A DNA stretch of 64,000 nt, from the NCBI RefSeq assembly GCF_014201465.1, contig NZ_JACHEP010000004.1, forward strand, positions 89,352-153,351, read 5' to 3'. This document shows, one piece after another, positions 35,282 to 44,052 of this stretch. Both the position numbers and the translations under genes were made by a program. The DNA is from Anoxybacteroides tepidamans (lineage in GTDB: Bacteria; Bacillota; Bacilli; Bacillales; Anoxybacillaceae). The notes beneath the pieces were generated by a model. That model was not told the DNA's origin. It saw only the letters and a program-made list of their open reading frames with translations, and searched no databases. The stretch's first letter is position 1, and each line of letters begins with the position of its first letter.

Positions 35282-36427
35282 ATGTTTTTACATAAAAAAT
35301 TAGATGCGAAAGAATTGGATAAAATTGTCGAAAAAATGATCGACACCGTTCATCATAGCAAAGATGAGATTTTCCATATCAGCGAGCAGTCGCGCCAAGA
35401 ACATGAGCGCTTATTGAACGAATTGACCGAAACGAAAAAATTAGTCAATACGGTAATTCGGGAAGCCGATCAATTAGAAATGCATGCGCGGCTTGCTCGG
35501 CAACGGTTGTCAGAAGTGAATCGCCATTTTTCCCGCTATTCCGAAATGGAAATTCGCGAAACATACGAAAAAGCACATGAATTGCAGATGAAAGTGACGA
35601 TGGTCCGCGAGCAAGAGAAGCAGCTTCGGCTTCGTCGCGATGAACTAGAATGGCGCTTAGCAGCGCTGAAAGAAACGATTCAGCGCGCGGACCATTTAAT
35701 CAGCCAAATTACGGTCGTTTTACATTACTTAAATAGCGACCTCCGCCAAGTCGGCGAATTTATTGAAGGAGCGCGGCAAAAGCAAGAGTTTGGACTAAAA
35801 ATTATTGAGGCGCAAGAAGAGGAACGGAAACGTTTGTCGCGCGAAATTCATGACGGTCCGGCGCAGCTGCTTGCTCATGTCATGATGCGTTCGGATTTAA
35901 TGGAACGTATTTTTCGCGAGAGAAGTGTGGATGAGGCGATCGAAGAAGTGCGTGATTTTAAAAAAATGGTTCGTTCTGCTCTTTACGAAGTGCGAAGAAT
36001 TATTTATGATTTAAGACCAATGGCACTTGATGATTTAGGCTTAATTCCTACCCTTCGCAAATATTTGCAAACTGTTGAAGAATATAACAAAAAAACGCGA
36101 ATTTCTTTTGTACATATTGGAGAAGAAAAGCGATTGCCTGCCCGTTTTGAAGTGGCGATTTTTCGCCTCGTTCAAGAATCTGTGCAAAACGCGCTCAAAC
36201 ATGCCGACGCATCAGAGATTCAAGTAAAAATGGAAATGAAAAAGGAGCATGTTTTTTTAATGGTCAAAGATAACGGAAAAGGATTTGATACGACGCAGAA
36301 AAAAGAAAACGCCTTTGGACTGATCGGCATGAAAGAGCGAGTTGAATTATTGGAAGGAACGATGAATATTCGTTCGCAAATCGGTGTAGGCACGACGGTT
36401 TTTATTCAAATTCCGCTTAATATGTAG
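35282..36427 (+). CDS. degS: Cytosolic sensor histidine kinase DegS
   Basis: 381 residues from ATG 35282, preceded by CGGGGGAT; a TTG 27 bases earlier is a less likely start. The N-terminal half is a sensor coiled coil (about 20-175) with no membrane segment. The HisKA_3 phosphorylation motif is SREIHDGPAQLLAH (His at about 190). HATPase motifs are VQNALKHADAS, DNGKGFD and GLIGMKERVELL. DegS phosphorylates DegU and controls exoenzymes, competence and motility. It forms an operon with degU 32 bases downstream. Confidence 0.97.
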   Translation: MFLHKKLDAKELDKIVEKMIDTVHHSKDEIFHISEQSRQEHERLLNELTETKKLVNTVIREADQLEMHARLARQRLSEVNRHFSRYSEMEIRETYEKAHELQMKVTMVREQEKQLRLRRDELEWRLAALKETIQRADHLISQITVVLHYLNSDLRQVGEFIEGARQKQEFGLKIIEAQEEERKRLSREIHDGPAQLLAHVMMRSDLMERIFRERSVDEAIEEVRDFKKMVRSALYEVRRIIYDLRPMALDDLGLIPTLRKYLQTVEEYNKKTRISFVHIGEEKRLPARFEVAIFRLVQESVQNALKHADASEIQVKMEMKKEHVFLMVKDNGKGFDTTQKKENAFGLIGMKERVELLEGTMNIRSQIGVGTTVFIQIPLNM

Positions 36428-36459
36428 AGACAGCAGGAAAAAGGAAAGGGGACTGATTG

Positions 36460-37140
36460 ATGAAGACGCGCATCGTCATTATTGATGACCATCAATTGTT
36501 TCGCGAAGGAGTTAAACGAATTTTACAGTTTGAAGAGCAATTTGAAGTTGTGGCGGAGGGAGCCGATGGAAATGAAGCGATCGTCCTAGTCGAAAAATAT
36601 CGGCCTGATCTTGTCATTATGGATATTAATATGCCGAATATTAATGGAGTCGAGGCGACGCGTCAGCTGATTGACACCTATCCTAATACGAAAGTCGTCG
36701 TTCTCTCGATTCATGATGACGAAAATTATGTGATGCATGCATTGCAAAGCGGTGCCTCTGGCTATTTATTGAAAGATATGGACGCTGATACGTTGATTGA
36801 AGCGGTGAAAGTAGTTGCCGATGGTGGTTCGTACTTGCATCCGCGAGTGACACATAATTTAATTAAAGAGTATCGGCGTTTAGCTGCAGGAACTGATGAA
36901 AAGGAAGGGCAAACGAAACGCGAAGTATGTTTGCCGCTTCATTTGTTAACACGTCGCGAATGCGAAGTGTTGCAGTTATTAGCGGATGGAAAAAGCAACC
37001 GCGGCATCGGAGAAGCGTTGTTTATTAGCGAAAAAACGGTGAAAAACCACGTAAGCAATATTTTACAAAAATTGAATGTCAACGATCGTACGCAGGCGGT
37101 GGTGGTAGCCATTAAAAACGGCTGGGTCGAAGTGCGCTAA
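36460..37140 (+). CDS. degU: Response regulator DegU
   Basis: 226 residues from ATG 36460, with AAGGGG 8 bases upstream. The receiver domain (about 3-120) has the acid pair in IIDDHQ, the phospho-acceptor Asp in LVIMDINMP and the KDMDADTL Lys. The LuxR-type helix-turn-helix (about 158-222) has [18 protein letters not shown] and [15 protein letters not shown]. DegU is the partner of DegS. In B. subtilis it also affects flagellar genes, which lie just downstream here. A terminator follows. Confidence 0.97.
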   Translation: MKTRIVIIDDHQLFREGVKRILQFEEQFEVVAEGADGNEAIVLVEKYRPDLVIMDINMPNINGVEATRQLIDTYPNTKVVVLSIHDDENYVMHALQSGASGYLLKDMDADTLIEAVKVVADGGSYLHPRVTHNLIKEYRRLAAGTDEKEGQTKREVCLPLHLLTRRECEVLQLLADGKSNRGIGEALFISEKTVKNHVSNILQKLNVNDRTQAVVVAIKNGWVEVR

Positions 37141-37148
37141 AAATGCAG

Positions 37149-37178
37149 AAGGCTGTCGAATGATTCGGCAGCCTTTTT
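37149..37178 (+). terminator. Terminator of degS-degU
   Basis: AAGGCTGTCGAA (37149-37160) pairs with TTCGGCAGCCTT (37164-37175) with one G-U pair, followed by Ts. Confidence 0.9.
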
Positions 37179-37296
37179 GAATGCAATTTGTGCCGTTTTT
37201 CGATAAAATAAATAATAACTACATGAGTGTTGATTATCCATTATTTTACTAAAAACACAAAATTATATAGATGAACACAAGCTTTTCTGCCACATT

Positions 37297-37425
37297 CCTC
37301 GAATAAGAACGCCGGCGGGCAAATGTCATTTGTCCGCAAAGCGTCATTGTTCGAGGAGGGCATGCGTACAGCATGCCTAGTCGGCAAGCTGAGCTTAGCC
37401 GACTACGGCAAAAAAGCTAGGAGTA
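37297..37425 (-). repeat. Hairpin repeat family, diverged copy C
   Basis: CCTCGAA...TTCGAGG (37297-37356) encloses the inner stem CAAATG/CATTTG. Then follow GGCATGC-GTACA-GCATGCC (37359-37377), the stem TAGTCGGC-AAGCT/AGCTTA-GCCGACTA (37378-37405), and an A-run with a GGAGT-like tail. Order and orientation match copy A, yet the stem sequences are different. The rest of the 37179-37498 gap holds no gene; it is AT-rich before the repeat. Confidence 0.7.
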
Positions 37426-37498
37426 GAGTAATGTCAACTAGTTTTTAATGGTTAATCAACACGCCTGTAATAACGACTATAGAACGAGGATGGTATGA

Positions 37499-38344
37499 AT
37501 GGTGAAAACGGCGATTGTAACGGATAGTACGGCATATATACCGAAAGAAGTGCGTGAATCGTTACGTATACATATGATCCCGTTGAGTGTGACGTTCGGA
37601 AATGAAACGTATCGGGAAGAGATTGATATCGATGCAGAACGGTTTTTTGCGGAAGTGAAGCAACATAAACATCTCCCGACGACATCGCAGCCGTCGACCG
37701 GCGCGTTTGTTGAGCTGTTTGAGTCGCTGATGAAAGAATATGATGCCGTTATTAGCATCCATCTATCGAGCGGCATTAGCGGCACGTATCAAGGGGCGGT
37801 CACGGCAGGAACGATGGTAGACGGCATCGAAGTATACCCGTACGATTCGGAAATTAGCTGTATGGCGCAAGGGTTTTACGCGATCGAAGCGGCCGAGATG
37901 GCGCTTGCAGGAAAACATCCTAAGCACATTATCGCTCGTTTGGATGAAATCAAAAAATCGCTGCGCGCGTATTTTATGGTCGATGATTTAATTCATTTGC
38001 AGCGCGGCGGGCGCTTAAGCGGTGCGCAAGCGTTCATTGGCAGCCTTCTGCAAGTGAAGCCGCTTCTTCATTTTGAAAACAAAGTGATCGTACCGTTTGA
38101 AAAAATTCGCACGCGCAAAAAAGCGATCAAACGGATTGAAGAGCTGCTTGCGGAAGATGCCGAACGCGGCGTACCTTTGAAAGCAGCGATCATCCATGCG
38201 AACCGCTTAGAAGAGGCCGAAGCGTGGAAAAGCGAGCTATCGGAAGCGTATCCAAACGTCGACTTTACTATTAGCTACTTTGGGCCGGTCATCGGCACTC
38301 ATTTAGGGGAAGGGGCATTAGGGTTGACGTGGTATCGTCCTTAA
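37499..38344 (+). CDS. degV: DegV-family fatty-acid-binding protein
   Basis: 281 residues, the normal length. Motifs: TDSTAYIPKEV at about 8-18, TSQPSTGAF, ISIHLSSGISGTYQGA and the C-terminal FGPVIGTHLGEGALGLTWY. DegV/FakB-type proteins bind a fatty acid for phosphorylation by FakA. The position after degU matches yviA of B. subtilis, whose role is not clear. A GAGGATGG stretch precedes the start. Confidence 0.93.
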   Translation: MVKTAIVTDSTAYIPKEVRESLRIHMIPLSVTFGNETYREEIDIDAERFFAEVKQHKHLPTTSQPSTGAFVELFESLMKEYDAVISIHLSSGISGTYQGAVTAGTMVDGIEVYPYDSEISCMAQGFYAIEAAEMALAGKHPKHIIARLDEIKKSLRAYFMVDDLIHLQRGGRLSGAQAFIGSLLQVKPLLHFENKVIVPFEKIRTRKKAIKRIEELLAEDAERGVPLKAAIIHANRLEEAEAWKSELSEAYPNVDFTISYFGPVIGTHLGEGALGLTWYRP

Positions 38345-38412
38345 GCTTAGTGCCGCGATGATAGCGGCGCTGAGCGGTTTTAGCGCCCGCTATTGATGGA
38401 TGGAGGGATAAG

Positions 38413-39912
38413 ATGCGTTTTGTTTATGATGGAACGAAATGGTTGCCGCAGCCGTTAGTCGATGTTTGGGAAGGGGAGGCTGTGCCGATCAGCCAGATCC
38501 CGACGATCCCCGCCTATGAAAAAAATCCTCATTTTTCGGTTTCTTCTGAACTTCTCTCATTCCTTGATGGAAAGCACCTTCTTTTGGATGAACTTCCATT
38601 TCCGCTCGAACTCATTCAGGAGCATTATGAACATGGATATATCTTCTACCAAAAAGGCATTGTCCGCACTGATCAGGGCTATCGCTGTGAAAGATGTGGA
38701 AACGAGCGGACGCATTTATTCGCTTCTTTTGCTTGCGCCCGCTGTGAAAGGCTGTGCACGTATTGTCGGCAATGCATTACGATGGGGCGGGTGAGCGAAT
38801 GCACGCCGCTTGTCGTTTCTTTCGTCCGGTCTGAGCGCACGTTTTATAAACAGCCGCTCGTTTGGCACGGCACGCTTTCTTCTGGACAGCAGCAAGCGGC
38901 TGAAGCGGTCGTAAGGGCGATTGAGAATAATGAAGAATTGCTTGTCTGGGCGGTATGCGGCGCCGGAAAAACGGAGGTGCTGTTTCCCGGAATTAACTGG
39001 GCGCTACAGCTTGGCAAACGCATTTGCCTCGCCACTCCAAGAACCGATGTTGTGTTAGAGTTAGCCCCTCGTTTAAAGCAAGCATTTCCTTCCGTTCCGG
39101 CCATTGCGTTATACGGGGGAAGCGAAGATCGTGGCAAACAGGCACCTCTTGTGATCGCGACGACGCATCAATTGTTGCGGTTTTATCGGGCGTTTGATGT
39201 GGTGGTGATCGATGAAGTCGATGCGTTTCCGTATTCGGTCGAGCCGATGCTTTCATATGCGACGGAAAAAGCGCGGTGTGAAACGTCTGCTCTCATTTAT
39301 TTAACTGCTACTCCCCATCCCCATTGGCAGCAAGAAATCAAGCAAAAAAAGCGAACGGCTGTCACCATCCCTGCGCGTTACCACGGCTATCCTCTTCCTG
39401 TTCCTTCGTTCGAATGGTGCGGAAATTGGCGCAAAAAAGTGAAACGGGGCACGCTTCCGAAAAATGTAACCGCATGGGTGGAAAAGCGGCTGGTGGATGG
39501 GAAACAAGCGTTTTTGTTCGTTCCCCATATTGAATTGCTTCAGCATGTTGTGTCGATTTTGAAAAAGCTCGACGGCCGAATTGAAGGAGTTCATGCCGAA
39601 GATGATGAACGGAAAGAAAAAGTTGGCGCTTTTCGCCAAGGGGCGATTCCGCTTCTCGTCACGACGACGATTTTAGAGCGGGGCGTGACCGTTCCGAACA
39701 TTGATGTCGCGGTGCTTGGGGCGGAAGATGACCTATTTACGGAAGGGGCGCTCGTCCAGATTGCCGGAAGGGTCGGACGCAGTGCGCAATATCCGAGCGG
39801 AGATGTTCGTTTTTTTCACTACGGAAAGACAAAAGCGATGCTTGCTGCCAAGCGGCAAATCGTCCGCATGAACAATGAAGCGAAAGAAAGGGGGCTGTTG
39901 CAAAAACGATGA
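38413..39912 (+). CDS. comFA: Competence helicase-like ATPase ComFA
   Basis: 499 residues. The N-terminal zinc region has four CxxC pairs (CERCG, CARC, CTYCRQC; about 95-130). The DEAD-like helicase core has Walker A AVCGAGKTEV (about 178-187), DEVD in VVIDEVDAFPY and the C-terminal helicase motifs TTTILERGVTVPNID and QIAGRVGR. ComFA drives uptake of single-stranded DNA through the competence channel. GGAGG precedes ATG 38413. comFC overlaps its end by four bases; comFB, present between them in B. subtilis, is missing. Confidence 0.96.
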   Translation: MRFVYDGTKWLPQPLVDVWEGEAVPISQIPTIPAYEKNPHFSVSSELLSFLDGKHLLLDELPFPLELIQEHYEHGYIFYQKGIVRTDQGYRCERCGNERTHLFASFACARCERLCTYCRQCITMGRVSECTPLVVSFVRSERTFYKQPLVWHGTLSSGQQQAAEAVVRAIENNEELLVWAVCGAGKTEVLFPGINWALQLGKRICLATPRTDVVLELAPRLKQAFPSVPAIALYGGSEDRGKQAPLVIATTHQLLRFYRAFDVVVIDEVDAFPYSVEPMLSYATEKARCETSALIYLTATPHPHWQQEIKQKKRTAVTIPARYHGYPLPVPSFEWCGNWRKKVKRGTLPKNVTAWVEKRLVDGKQAFLFVPHIELLQHVVSILKKLDGRIEGVHAEDDERKEKVGAFRQGAIPLLVTTTILERGVTVPNIDVAVLGAEDDLFTEGALVQIAGRVGRSAQYPSGDVRFFHYGKTKAMLAAKRQIVRMNNEAKERGLLQKR

Positions 39913-40619
39913 ACGGGTACTGCTTGCTTTGCCATCGTCGCTATGTTTCGAGAATGAGTTGGAGCGATTTGTTGACGGTCAAACAAGAAGACGTTCTGTG
40001 CGACGTGTGTCGCCGTTCTTTTTCATTGATTGAGGGAGACATATGCGACCGCTGCGGCCGGTCGTTTTCTCTCCTTGACGAAACGTACCGGCAAGGCGAA
40101 TGTTGCGCCGATTGCCTTCGCTGGCAGCAAGACGATGAGTGGAGCGGAATGTTAACGAAAAACCGTTCGGTGTATGTGTACGATGATTTTATGAAAGAAG
40201 TCGTTTCCCGCTGGAAGTTTCGCGGCGACTACGCGTTGGTGGAAGCATTTCGGATCGATGTTCGCCGCGAGTTTTTCCGCCACTTCTCCTCTGAATCGCT
40301 CCTTATCCCGATCCCCCTCAGCCGTGAGCGCCTGTATGAACGCGGATTTAATCAAGCGAAGGCGCTCGCGGATTTGCTGTTTCTCCCGGTTTTTGACGTG
40401 CTGGAGCGCCATGATTCCGAAAAGCAATCGAAAAAATCGCGGTATGAGCGGTTGCGTACAGCACCATTTCGCCTGCACGCTGGTGGGCAATTGCAAGGAA
40501 AATCGGTTGTCATTATTGATGATATTTACACAACCGGCTCCACTGTTTACCATGCGGCACGCCTGCTGAAGGAGGCCGGGGCGTGCGATGTTTGTTCGTT
40601 TACGCTCATTCGTGCATAG
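39909..40619 (+). CDS. comFC: ComF-family phosphoribosyltransferase-like protein ComFC
   Basis: 236 residues. An N-terminal zinc ribbon (CLLCHRR..., CDVCRRS, CDRCGRS, CADC) is followed by a PRTase-type domain with the signature VVIIDDIYTTGSTV at about 198-211 and the ERGFNQAKALA motif. ComFC takes part in natural transformation with ComFA. Coupled to comFA through the ATGA overlap. Confidence 0.95.
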   Translation: MNGYCLLCHRRYVSRMSWSDLLTVKQEDVLCDVCRRSFSLIEGDICDRCGRSFSLLDETYRQGECCADCLRWQQDDEWSGMLTKNRSVYVYDDFMKEVVSRWKFRGDYALVEAFRIDVRREFFRHFSSESLLIPIPLSRERLYERGFNQAKALADLLFLPVFDVLERHDSEKQSKKSRYERLRTAPFRLHAGGQLQGKSVVIIDDIYTTGSTVYHAARLLKEAGACDVCSFTLIRA

Positions 40620-40637
40620 CTGGGAATAAACTCCCAT

Positions 40638-40664
40638 TCAAAACCGTCGTTAATGTGTCGATAT
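40638..40664 (+). promoter_or_regulatory. Likely sigma-D promoter before the FliK-like gene
   Basis: TCAA (40638-40641), 15 bases, then GTCGATAT (40657-40664). The sigma-D consensus is TAAA-N15-GCCGATAT. One mismatch falls in each box, but the spacing is exact. It would start the five-gene extra block as a flagellar class III unit. Confidence 0.65.
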
Positions 40665-40699
40665 AAAGAATAGAAGAACGTAGAACGGAGATGGTGCAA

Positions 40700-43186
40700 A
40701 TGGAAATACGGGGATACGGACAGCATCGTCCTTGGTTATCATCAGCAGCGACGGTGACATTAAAGGCAGGTGATGTGTACGAAGCGATTATTAAAGAAAA
40801 GGTGGGCGACCGTGAAGCGATCGTCCAACTGCGCGGCGTCGATGTGCGTTTTCGTTTTGAAGGAGAAGCACCTAGATCGGGTCGTATATCCGTTCAAATT
40901 ACTGGCCAGCAAGGGGAAGTCGTAGAAGGCAAGGTCGTTACGCCGCCGTCTTCATCGGCGCTTTCTTCATTCGAAACGCCTGAGCTGCGCCAAGCGGCGG
41001 AGATCGTAACGGCGAAGCAACTGCCGTTGACGCGTGAAACGATTGCTTCATTGCGTGCGTTTTTAGCGGAAGAAATAGGAACGGTAGAGCAAAAGTTAGA
41101 AACGATCCAAGTGGCCGCGAGCAAAAAGCTGGATATGACTGTTGCGCAGTTAAAAGCGGTGCATGAAGCGCTGCACGGCAAGCCGCTCAGCGCTTCGTTA
41201 AACGAGATCGTTGAGGCGATCGACGCGAATTTTTCCTTTGCCCCGAGCACCCAACAGCGCTCTGTGTCTTTGGCGGAATTGCGCCTGCAGCTGCAGCAGG
41301 AGCCTGATATTAACCGCGTCATGGAGCAAGCGAAACAATATGCAGAAGGAAGCGGCAATGAATCATTGGCAAATGCGGTGCGTGAAGCGGTTGTGTTCAA
41401 AGAAAGCGGCAACGAATCGTTTGCGCGCCGCCATATTATGCAAGCGCTTGTGACAGCAGAACGGAAAGAAGCGCCAACGAGTGATCCAGCCCCAGCAAAC
41501 GAAGCGCTCCGCCTCGTGCGCCAACAAGTGGAGCGCGAGCCGGTTGTTGCCAAGGCGCTTTCGGTTGTCAAAGGGAACGAGGCAGTGCGCCAAGCGCTTG
41601 GAGAGGCGTTGAATGAAGTCGAGCAATTATATCGCTTTGGCCAGCCATTATCGGCGAAAACGAGACTGCTACAGGCGCTAGCGGAAGCAGAAAATAAAGA
41701 GGTGAGTCTGAACATTGAAGAAAAGCGAGCGCTCTCTCTTCAACAGGCGGTCGCAGAAGCGAAGCAAATCGTTCGTGCTGCCCGCAATATCGAAGAGGCG
41801 GTGCAGCAAATCAAAAAACAAATCCAGCAAGCGATTAAAGTGATACAACGTGAAGCGGATATGAAAGTTGCGTTGGAAACAGTCCAGACAGAAACGATTC
41901 CAGCGCTTAATAAACATCACGATGCCCAACAAGAAGTTGCCACTGCGCTGGCCAAAGCCCAGCAGCTATCCGAAGAGGGGCGGGAAATAGCCGCGCGGCA
42001 AACGATGTTGCAGGCATTGAGCAATATTGCGCAAACATTACCGGCCGAGCAGCCGACGATTGAAGCCGAATGGCAAGCCGCTCTCCAACTGCAAGCGAAA
42101 GATATCATCGTTCAAACGGTGACGAAACGCATGGCGGAAGCGGCTCACCAATTTAAACAGACGAAGCGCGATATGATGCGCAACTTAAGCGCGATAGACC
42201 AATTAATAAACCAATATAAGCAAGCGGTCCGCCCACAAGCGAAACAATTGCTAGAAGCGACGATTAAACAGCTCGACCAAACGATTTTAAAAAGCGACGT
42301 GATGCTATTCGCCGATATGGCGATGGAGAAAAAGCTGCTGCAAGCAAGTTCGCAGCTGGCGGAAGCGAAAAAGCTTTTAGATAAAGGGCAGATGAGCGAA
42401 GCGCAAAAGCTTGTGAAAGAAGTGAAAAACACATTAGAACAAATGCAGTTTAAACCGTCGGATATAAAAGTGAAACATTTTGTTGCGTCTGAAAACATGA
42501 AGCAAGACACGCCTGAAAAAGCGTTGTTGATGGAATGGAATAAAATCGTTCAGCCGGAGCCGTCCGCCCGTCATCTGTTCGATACTGTCCGCCGGATCGG
42601 ATTAACATATGAGTCGGAAATAGCCAATGCTCTCGTTTTAGGGGGGACCAAACAAGAAGAGGTGGAGGCATCGCTAAAAGGATTGCTGGCGAAATTGGCA
42701 CAAACAGGGAACGAAGCGGCAGCGAAGCAAGCTGAGCAAGCGATGACCCATTTAACCGGGCAGCAGTTATTAAATAAAGGCGATCAAGGAAGCGCGATGC
42801 AAACGCTCTTTTTCGCGATTCCGCTCCTGCTGCAAAAAGAAGTAAAAGATGTGAAAGTATACGTCAACGCGCGCAATGATGGCCAACGCATCGATTGGGA
42901 AAATTGCAGCCTGTACTTTTTGCTTGAAACGAACAAACTTGGCGATATCGGCGTGTTGTTAAGCGCCAACGCACGGACCCTTTCGCTTACTTTTCGCAAC
43001 AATCGTGAAGATTTTGCAGAAAAAATGCGCCCGCTCGTCGATGCGGCAAAAGAAAAACTGGAAGAGATCGGCTATCGCATCGGCAACGTCCAGTTTACAA
43101 CGTTTGCGGAAAAACAAAAAGAAACGGCTGAAACAGCACAGAAGCGGGCGACGTGGACAGAGAAAGGATATGATTTCACGATATGA
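40700..43186 (+). CDS. Large FliK/YlqG-like flagellar protein
   Basis: 828 residues from ATG 40700, placed 9 bases after CGGAG; an ATG at 40691 in frame touches that site. The N-terminus (about 1-90) is a beta-rich part. The middle (about 95-690) is Ala/Gln/Glu-rich and helical, with at least three imperfect repeats ending in patterns such as ARRHIMQALVTAE, AKTRLLQALAEAE and ARQTMLQALSNIA. The C-terminus (about 715-805) resembles the hook-length-control fold (LGDIGVLLSANARTLSLTF). Together with the following FlhB-like gene it resembles the ylqG-ylqH pair of B. subtilis. It is unusually large for FliK. Confidence 0.68.
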   Translation: MEIRGYGQHRPWLSSAATVTLKAGDVYEAIIKEKVGDREAIVQLRGVDVRFRFEGEAPRSGRISVQITGQQGEVVEGKVVTPPSSSALSSFETPELRQAAEIVTAKQLPLTRETIASLRAFLAEEIGTVEQKLETIQVAASKKLDMTVAQLKAVHEALHGKPLSASLNEIVEAIDANFSFAPSTQQRSVSLAELRLQLQQEPDINRVMEQAKQYAEGSGNESLANAVREAVVFKESGNESFARRHIMQALVTAERKEAPTSDPAPANEALRLVRQQVEREPVVAKALSVVKGNEAVRQALGEALNEVEQLYRFGQPLSAKTRLLQALAEAENKEVSLNIEEKRALSLQQAVAEAKQIVRAARNIEEAVQQIKKQIQQAIKVIQREADMKVALETVQTETIPALNKHHDAQQEVATALAKAQQLSEEGREIAARQTMLQALSNIAQTLPAEQPTIEAEWQAALQLQAKDIIVQTVTKRMAEAAHQFKQTKRDMMRNLSAIDQLINQYKQAVRPQAKQLLEATIKQLDQTILKSDVMLFADMAMEKKLLQASSQLAEAKKLLDKGQMSEAQKLVKEVKNTLEQMQFKPSDIKVKHFVASENMKQDTPEKALLMEWNKIVQPEPSARHLFDTVRRIGLTYESEIANALVLGGTKQEEVEASLKGLLAKLAQTGNEAAAKQAEQAMTHLTGQQLLNKGDQGSAMQTLFFAIPLLLQKEVKDVKVYVNARNDGQRIDWENCSLYFLLETNKLGDIGVLLSANARTLSLTFRNNREDFAEKMRPLVDAAKEKLEEIGYRIGNVQFTTFAEKQKETAETAQKRATWTEKGYDFTI

Positions 43187-43470
43187 TGTACTTTAACCAA
43201 AAACGGAAAAAAGAAGTGAACGGTCCTTCGGCGGCGGTCGTTCGCTACGAACAAGGCGACAAAGCGCCAACGGTCGTCGCTCATGGGCGCGGCTACGTCG
43301 CTGAGAAAATCATTGAACTGGCTAAGCAAAGCAACGTACCGATCGAACAAGACGTTTCCCTCGTTCAGCATTTGCTTGATCTTGATCTCGGCGACAGCGT
43401 TCCACCGCAATTGTATGCGGTCATTGCCGAAATTTTAATTTTAATAGAAAAAATGGAGCGAACCTATTAA
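43183..43470 (+). CDS. FlhB C-terminal-domain protein (FlhX/YlqH type)
   Basis: 95 residues with no membrane segment, matching only the cytosolic switch domain of FlhB: APTVVAHGRGYVAEKIIELA and the closing VPPQLYAVIAEILILIEKM. In FlhB the domain cuts itself at NPTH; here the position reads NGPSAAVVRY, so the cleavage residue pair N-P is lost. FlhX proteins can partly replace the FlhB C-domain. It overlaps the FliK-like gene by four bases, so the two are translated together, as expected for a length-sensor and switch pair. Confidence 0.88.
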   Translation: MMYFNQKRKKEVNGPSAAVVRYEQGDKAPTVVAHGRGYVAEKIIELAKQSNVPIEQDVSLVQHLLDLDLGDSVPPQLYAVIAEILILIEKMERTY

Positions 43471-43533
43471 ACTAATAAAAAAACGTGACGATAAATAAAG
43501 TAGGGAAATGGCGAAAAAAAGGGGAGTGGACGT

Positions 43534-43959
43534 GTGGAATTCCTCACCGAAGAAGCGATATATAAAAAAACGCCGCAGCAATTGACTGCACTGCTTTATG
43601 AAGGATTGCTCGAAAGCTTGGAAGAAGCGATTGCAAGCACAAAGCAAGGCGACTATGTCCGCGCAAACAAACGGCTGCAAAAAGCGAACGACATTTTGTG
43701 CCGCCTTGGCGTTGGCTTAAAATATGATGCCGGCATTGTCGCTCATCAGCTCGATGCGCTTTACAATTACATGGCGGAACGGCTTATTGACGCAAACGTA
43801 AAAAAAGATGTCGGGATGATGCAAGAGGTGCTCAACATAGCAACTGAAATCGCCCGCGCGTGGAACGAAGCGATGAAAAAAGAAGCAAAGCCAGTGCAAA
43901 AAGCGTTTATGCAAAAAGCGGCGGTTTATGAAAAATTCGTGACGACGTATGAAGAATAA
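43534..43959 (+). CDS. FliS-like flagellin chaperone
   Basis: 141 residues, mostly helical, of FliS length. Family-like features: YKKTPQQLTALLYEGLLESLEEAI at the N-terminus (split over about 9-32) and LYNYMAERLIDANVKKD (about 80-96). FliS holds flagellin in the cytosol before export. The start is GTG 43534 after GGGGAGTGG. It precedes a flagellin gene, which supports the role. A second fliS usually follows fliD, outside this window. Confidence 0.85.
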   Translation: MEFLTEEAIYKKTPQQLTALLYEGLLESLEEAIASTKQGDYVRANKRLQKANDILCRLGVGLKYDAGIVAHQLDALYNYMAERLIDANVKKDVGMMQEVLNIATEIARAWNEAMKKEAKPVQKAFMQKAAVYEKFVTTYEE

Positions 43960-44052
43960 GAAAAAAGCGGAGGCGACTGCCGGCGCTAGGAGCCGAAGCT
44001 AGACCGTTATGCAAATTTTATTTGATCCTGAAAAAAAGGAGCGAACGATTCG

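Noticed and set aside
38345..38412. Terminator between degV and comFA
   Set aside because: Arms such as AGCGG/CCGCT can pair, but the pairing is broken and there is no T-run after the stem, so the evidence is weak.
40894..41715. 273-codon minus-strand frame, Ser/Cys-rich
   Set aside because: It is antisense to the Ala/Gln-rich FliK-like gene; its composition is what complemented GCN and CAN codons give. No ribosome site.
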